Of a stretch of DNA of 33,880 bases, positions 32,302-33,880 are shown in pieces; position 1 is the first letter of the stretch; each line of letters begins with the position of its first letter. The notes under the pieces were generated by a model. The model was not told where the DNA came from and did no database searches. It saw nothing but the letters and a program-made list of their open reading frames with translations. The position numbers were made by a program, and so were the translations under genes. The DNA comes from Nitrospinaceae bacterium UBA7883 (lineage in GTDB: Bacteria > Nitrospinota_A > UBA7883), in assembly GCA_002500605.1 (NCBI GenBank), contig DLRR01000023.1:1254-35133 (forward strand), read 5' to 3'.

Positions 32302-33141
32302 ATGTTAGATAAGGGATTTGTTGATCTGCACATGCACTCCAACCTTTCTGATGGCGTTTTAACGCCCACAGGGTTGGTGAAAAAAGCGGCAGATCTTGGT
32401 TTGCGCTGCATAGCCCTCACCGATCATGACACCGTGAAAGGGCTAGCTGAAGCTATCTCGGCTGGATCCAAATACGGAGTTGAAATAATTTCTGGTTTAG
32501 AGGTTTCCACCTGCTTTGATGGGCGCTCTGTTCATATATTAGGGTATATGGTTGGGACAAGTGGAGAGGCCCTTAAAAAGTTGACACTTGGTAACGCTAC
32601 GGCTCGCTTAGAACGTATGCGAAGAATGGTTGGTAAGATCAATGATTTAGGTTACCGTGTCGACATAAATGATTTACTTGAGTTTGCGCAAAGTGTGTCA
32701 GTAGGTCGTGCTCACCTTGCTAGGTACCTAGTGTCTCTTGGATATTTTAAAACCATTGATGGTGTCTTTAACCAGCTTCTTGGAGATGGTAAGCCTGCGT
32801 TCGAACCTGTACAACGGTTTTCATCGCAACAAGCTATTCGGCTTATTGAAGAATGTGGTGGTATATCTTCACTAGCACACCCTGGTAATAGTTTTTCAAA
32901 GGGTGAAATCAACACTTTAGTGGACGCAGGCTTAGATGCGATAGAGGTTTTTACACCGTATCACACATCCAAAATGCGTAAAAAGTTATTCAAAATTTCT
33001 CAAGAAAACGGTCTTATTGTTACTGGCGGAACTGACTTCCATGGTTATGATCGAGACATCAATAGTCTAGGCGCAATTAGGTTGCCATACTGGGTTGTTA
33101 GTGGAATAAAAAGAAGAGTTTCGAACAGAGTCATGCAATGA
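32302..33141 (+). CDS. PHP-domain metal-dependent phosphoesterase (RNase AM/TrpH-like)
   Basis: 279 aa, a full PHP domain. Metal-binding residues are in place: DLHMHSNLSDG (H10, H12, D17), TDHD (40-43), E67, SLAHPG (H193) and GGTDFHG (D245, H247). The insert with VGRAHLARYLV is typical of the YciV/TrpH branch, whose characterised members hydrolyse 3',5'-nucleoside bisphosphates or trim RNA 5' ends. The specific substrate here is not shown. It is the first gene of a unit with two DUF507 genes, 25 nt ahead of the first. Confidence 0.92.
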   Translation: MLDKGFVDLHMHSNLSDGVLTPTGLVKKAADLGLRCIALTDHDTVKGLAEAISAGSKYGVEIISGLEVSTCFDGRSVHILGYMVGTSGEALKKLTLGNATARLERMRRMVGKINDLGYRVDINDLLEFAQSVSVGRAHLARYLVSLGYFKTIDGVFNQLLGDGKPAFEPVQRFSSQQAIRLIEECGGISSLAHPGNSFSKGEINTLVDAGLDAIEVFTPYHTSKMRKKLFKISQENGLIVTGGTDFHGYDRDINSLGAIRLPYWVVSGIKRRVSNRVMQ

Positions 33142-33166
33142 ATTTGGGCAAAAGGAAATTGAGTTA

Positions 33167-33448
33167 ATGAAATTAAACAAAGAAATGATAGATTATCTGT
33201 CCAAACAGATTGTAGTCCAACTTGAAGAAAAAGGGCTCATTGAAACAGGTAAAGAGCAAATCGGGGTCCGCGAAACGGTTTCTGGGATCATTACCAACGA
33301 TCTTTTGGTCGAAGATAAGCTCAACGATGAGGTTAAAATTCTTCTTGAAGAAATGGGTGATGAGCTAGATAAAAAGAATATTAATTATAGAAAAATGTTT
33401 CAATTGGTAAAGCAGAAGCTTGCCAGGGAGCGTGGCCTTATACTCTAA
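33167..33448 (+). CDS. DUF507 family protein (first copy)
   Basis: 93 aa, mostly helical and highly charged. It shows the DUF507 layout: an N-terminal MKLNKEMIDYLSKQIV, a middle helix with NDEVKILLEEMGDEL and a C-terminal YRKMFQLVKQKLARERGL. No function is known for the family. It is followed by a second, diverged DUF507 gene that starts on the last base of its stop codon (TAATG), so the pair is co-translated and may form a heteromer (inference). Confidence 0.85.
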   Translation: MKLNKEMIDYLSKQIVVQLEEKGLIETGKEQIGVRETVSGIITNDLLVEDKLNDEVKILLEEMGDELDKKNINYRKMFQLVKQKLARERGLIL

Positions 33449-33744
33449 TGGAGTTACAAGTGAGATTAGGTAGAGAAAAAATAAATCATCTTTCAAAACT
33501 AATCCTAAGAGGATTTTTAGAGGATGACCGGCTTGAGTTTTACTGTGATGAAAATGACTTGCGCTTGGATATAGTAAATATCCTACGAAATGAGCTTGAG
33601 ATTGAAGGTGAAATTGATGAATCAGTTAGGAGAATAATCGAATCATACTCGAAGGATATCCGTGAGGGAACTGACGAGTGGGAAATCTTATATAACAAGC
33701 ACTACCATGAGGAGGGAAAAAAGCGAAGGGGCATTTCAGCCTAA
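33448..33744 (+). CDS. DUF507 family protein (second copy)
   Basis: 98 aa. The pattern is the same as in its neighbour: VRLGREKINHLSKLILRGFL, then NDLRLDIVNILRNEL, DESVRRIIESYSKDI and a basic end after YNKHYHEEGKKRRG. Identity to the first copy is low by eye, so the duplication is old rather than recent. It is the last gene of the unit and is followed by a hairpin terminator. Confidence 0.84.
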   Translation: MELQVRLGREKINHLSKLILRGFLEDDRLEFYCDENDLRLDIVNILRNELEIEGEIDESVRRIIESYSKDIREGTDEWEILYNKHYHEEGKKRRGISA

Positions 33745-33770
33745 TATCCTTTTGCCTTTTTAATGTAATA

Positions 33771-33799
33771 AAGAAACCGGGCCATAGACCCGGTTTCTT
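33771..33799. terminator. bidirectional hairpin terminator between convergent genes
   Basis: AAGAAACCGGG, loop CCATAGA, CCCGGTTTCTT: a perfect 11-bp stem. Position between the second DUF507 gene (+) and the minus-strand gene at the right edge fits shared use. T-richness after the stem is modest on either strand. Confidence 0.75.
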
Positions 33800-33841
33800 A
33801 AAAGCAACTTTTGCAACTGCAGAATCGTAGAAAAAGTACTT

Positions 33842-33880
33842 CTATCTTCTTCTTTTCTTCTTCGCTGCAGCCTTTTTCTT
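33842..33880 (-). CDS. C-terminal end of a minus-strand gene with a Lys/Arg/Ala-rich tail (partial)
   Basis: Reading in from the right edge on the minus strand gives KKKAAAKKKRRR and then TAG. Such tails occur on histone H1-like and other nucleic-acid-binding proteins and on some ribosome-associated proteins. Only 12 codons are visible, so the product cannot be named. The facing terminator at 33771-33799 supports a real gene ending here. Confidence 0.5.
   Translation of the reverse strand, partial: KKKAAAKKKRRR

Noticed and set aside
1..33880. CRISPR array, insertion sequence, prophage or integrated element
   Set aside because: No regularly spaced repeats, transposase or terminal inverted repeats were seen. 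The only recombinase is a housekeeping Xer, and the tRNA-Sec gene shows no attachment-site duplication.

Overview
The window is a dense stretch of bacterial chromosome, AT-rich by eye, and looks like a Gram-negative organism. MurE carries the DNPR signature for meso-diaminopimelate. The order mraZ-rsmH-ftsL-ftsI-murE-murF-mraY-murD-ftsW-murG-murC-murB-ddl-ftsQ-ftsA-ftsZ, two DUF507 genes, a DUF484 gene and a selenocysteine tRNA together suggest a deltaproteobacterial-type lineage. That placement is an inference from gene order and families; no species can be named from the sequence alone. No insertion sequence, prophage or CRISPR array was seen.

Layout. 37-403 (-): tmRNA (ssrA). 597-1613 (+): DAHP synthase with its own promoter and a strong terminator. 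1701-7513 (+): a DinG-type helicase, a CCA-adding/poly(A)-polymerase family nucleotidyltransferase, a NYN-domain protein, a membrane-anchored M23 peptidase and PgsA. 9919-7739 (-): xerC, a small unknown gene and argB. A gene-free stretch (9920-10546) separates this operon from the division and cell wall cluster. It holds two good sigma70-type promoters, a possible short terminated transcript and a pair of AAAGTGT repeats that look like MraZ boxes. 10547-28338 (+): the complete dcw cluster, with most genes overlapping or nearly touching.

28358-30805 (+): three genes follow ftsZ with tight spacing: a DUF484/GAF-like protein, a LysA-like PLP decarboxylase with a non-canonical active-site motif, and a stand-alone MutS2-tail (Smr) protein. 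32173-30824 (-): a class V PLP enzyme, then the selenocysteine tRNA gene selC. 32302-33744 (+): a PHP-domain phosphoesterase and two tandem DUF507 genes, closed by a hairpin terminator. At the right edge is the Lys/Arg-rich tail of a minus-strand gene.

How the genes fit together. MurE, MurF, MurD, MurC, MurB and Ddl make the UDP-MurNAc-pentapeptide. MraY and MurG convert it to lipid II. FtsW and FtsI polymerise and cross-link it at the septum, organised by FtsL, FtsQ, FtsA and FtsZ. MraZ probably controls the whole operon. The points most worth a second look are the MraZ boxes, the altered LysA-like enzyme behind ftsZ, the unknown gene between xerC and argB where hslVU often lies, the MutS2 tail without its ATPase, and the class V enzyme beside selC.
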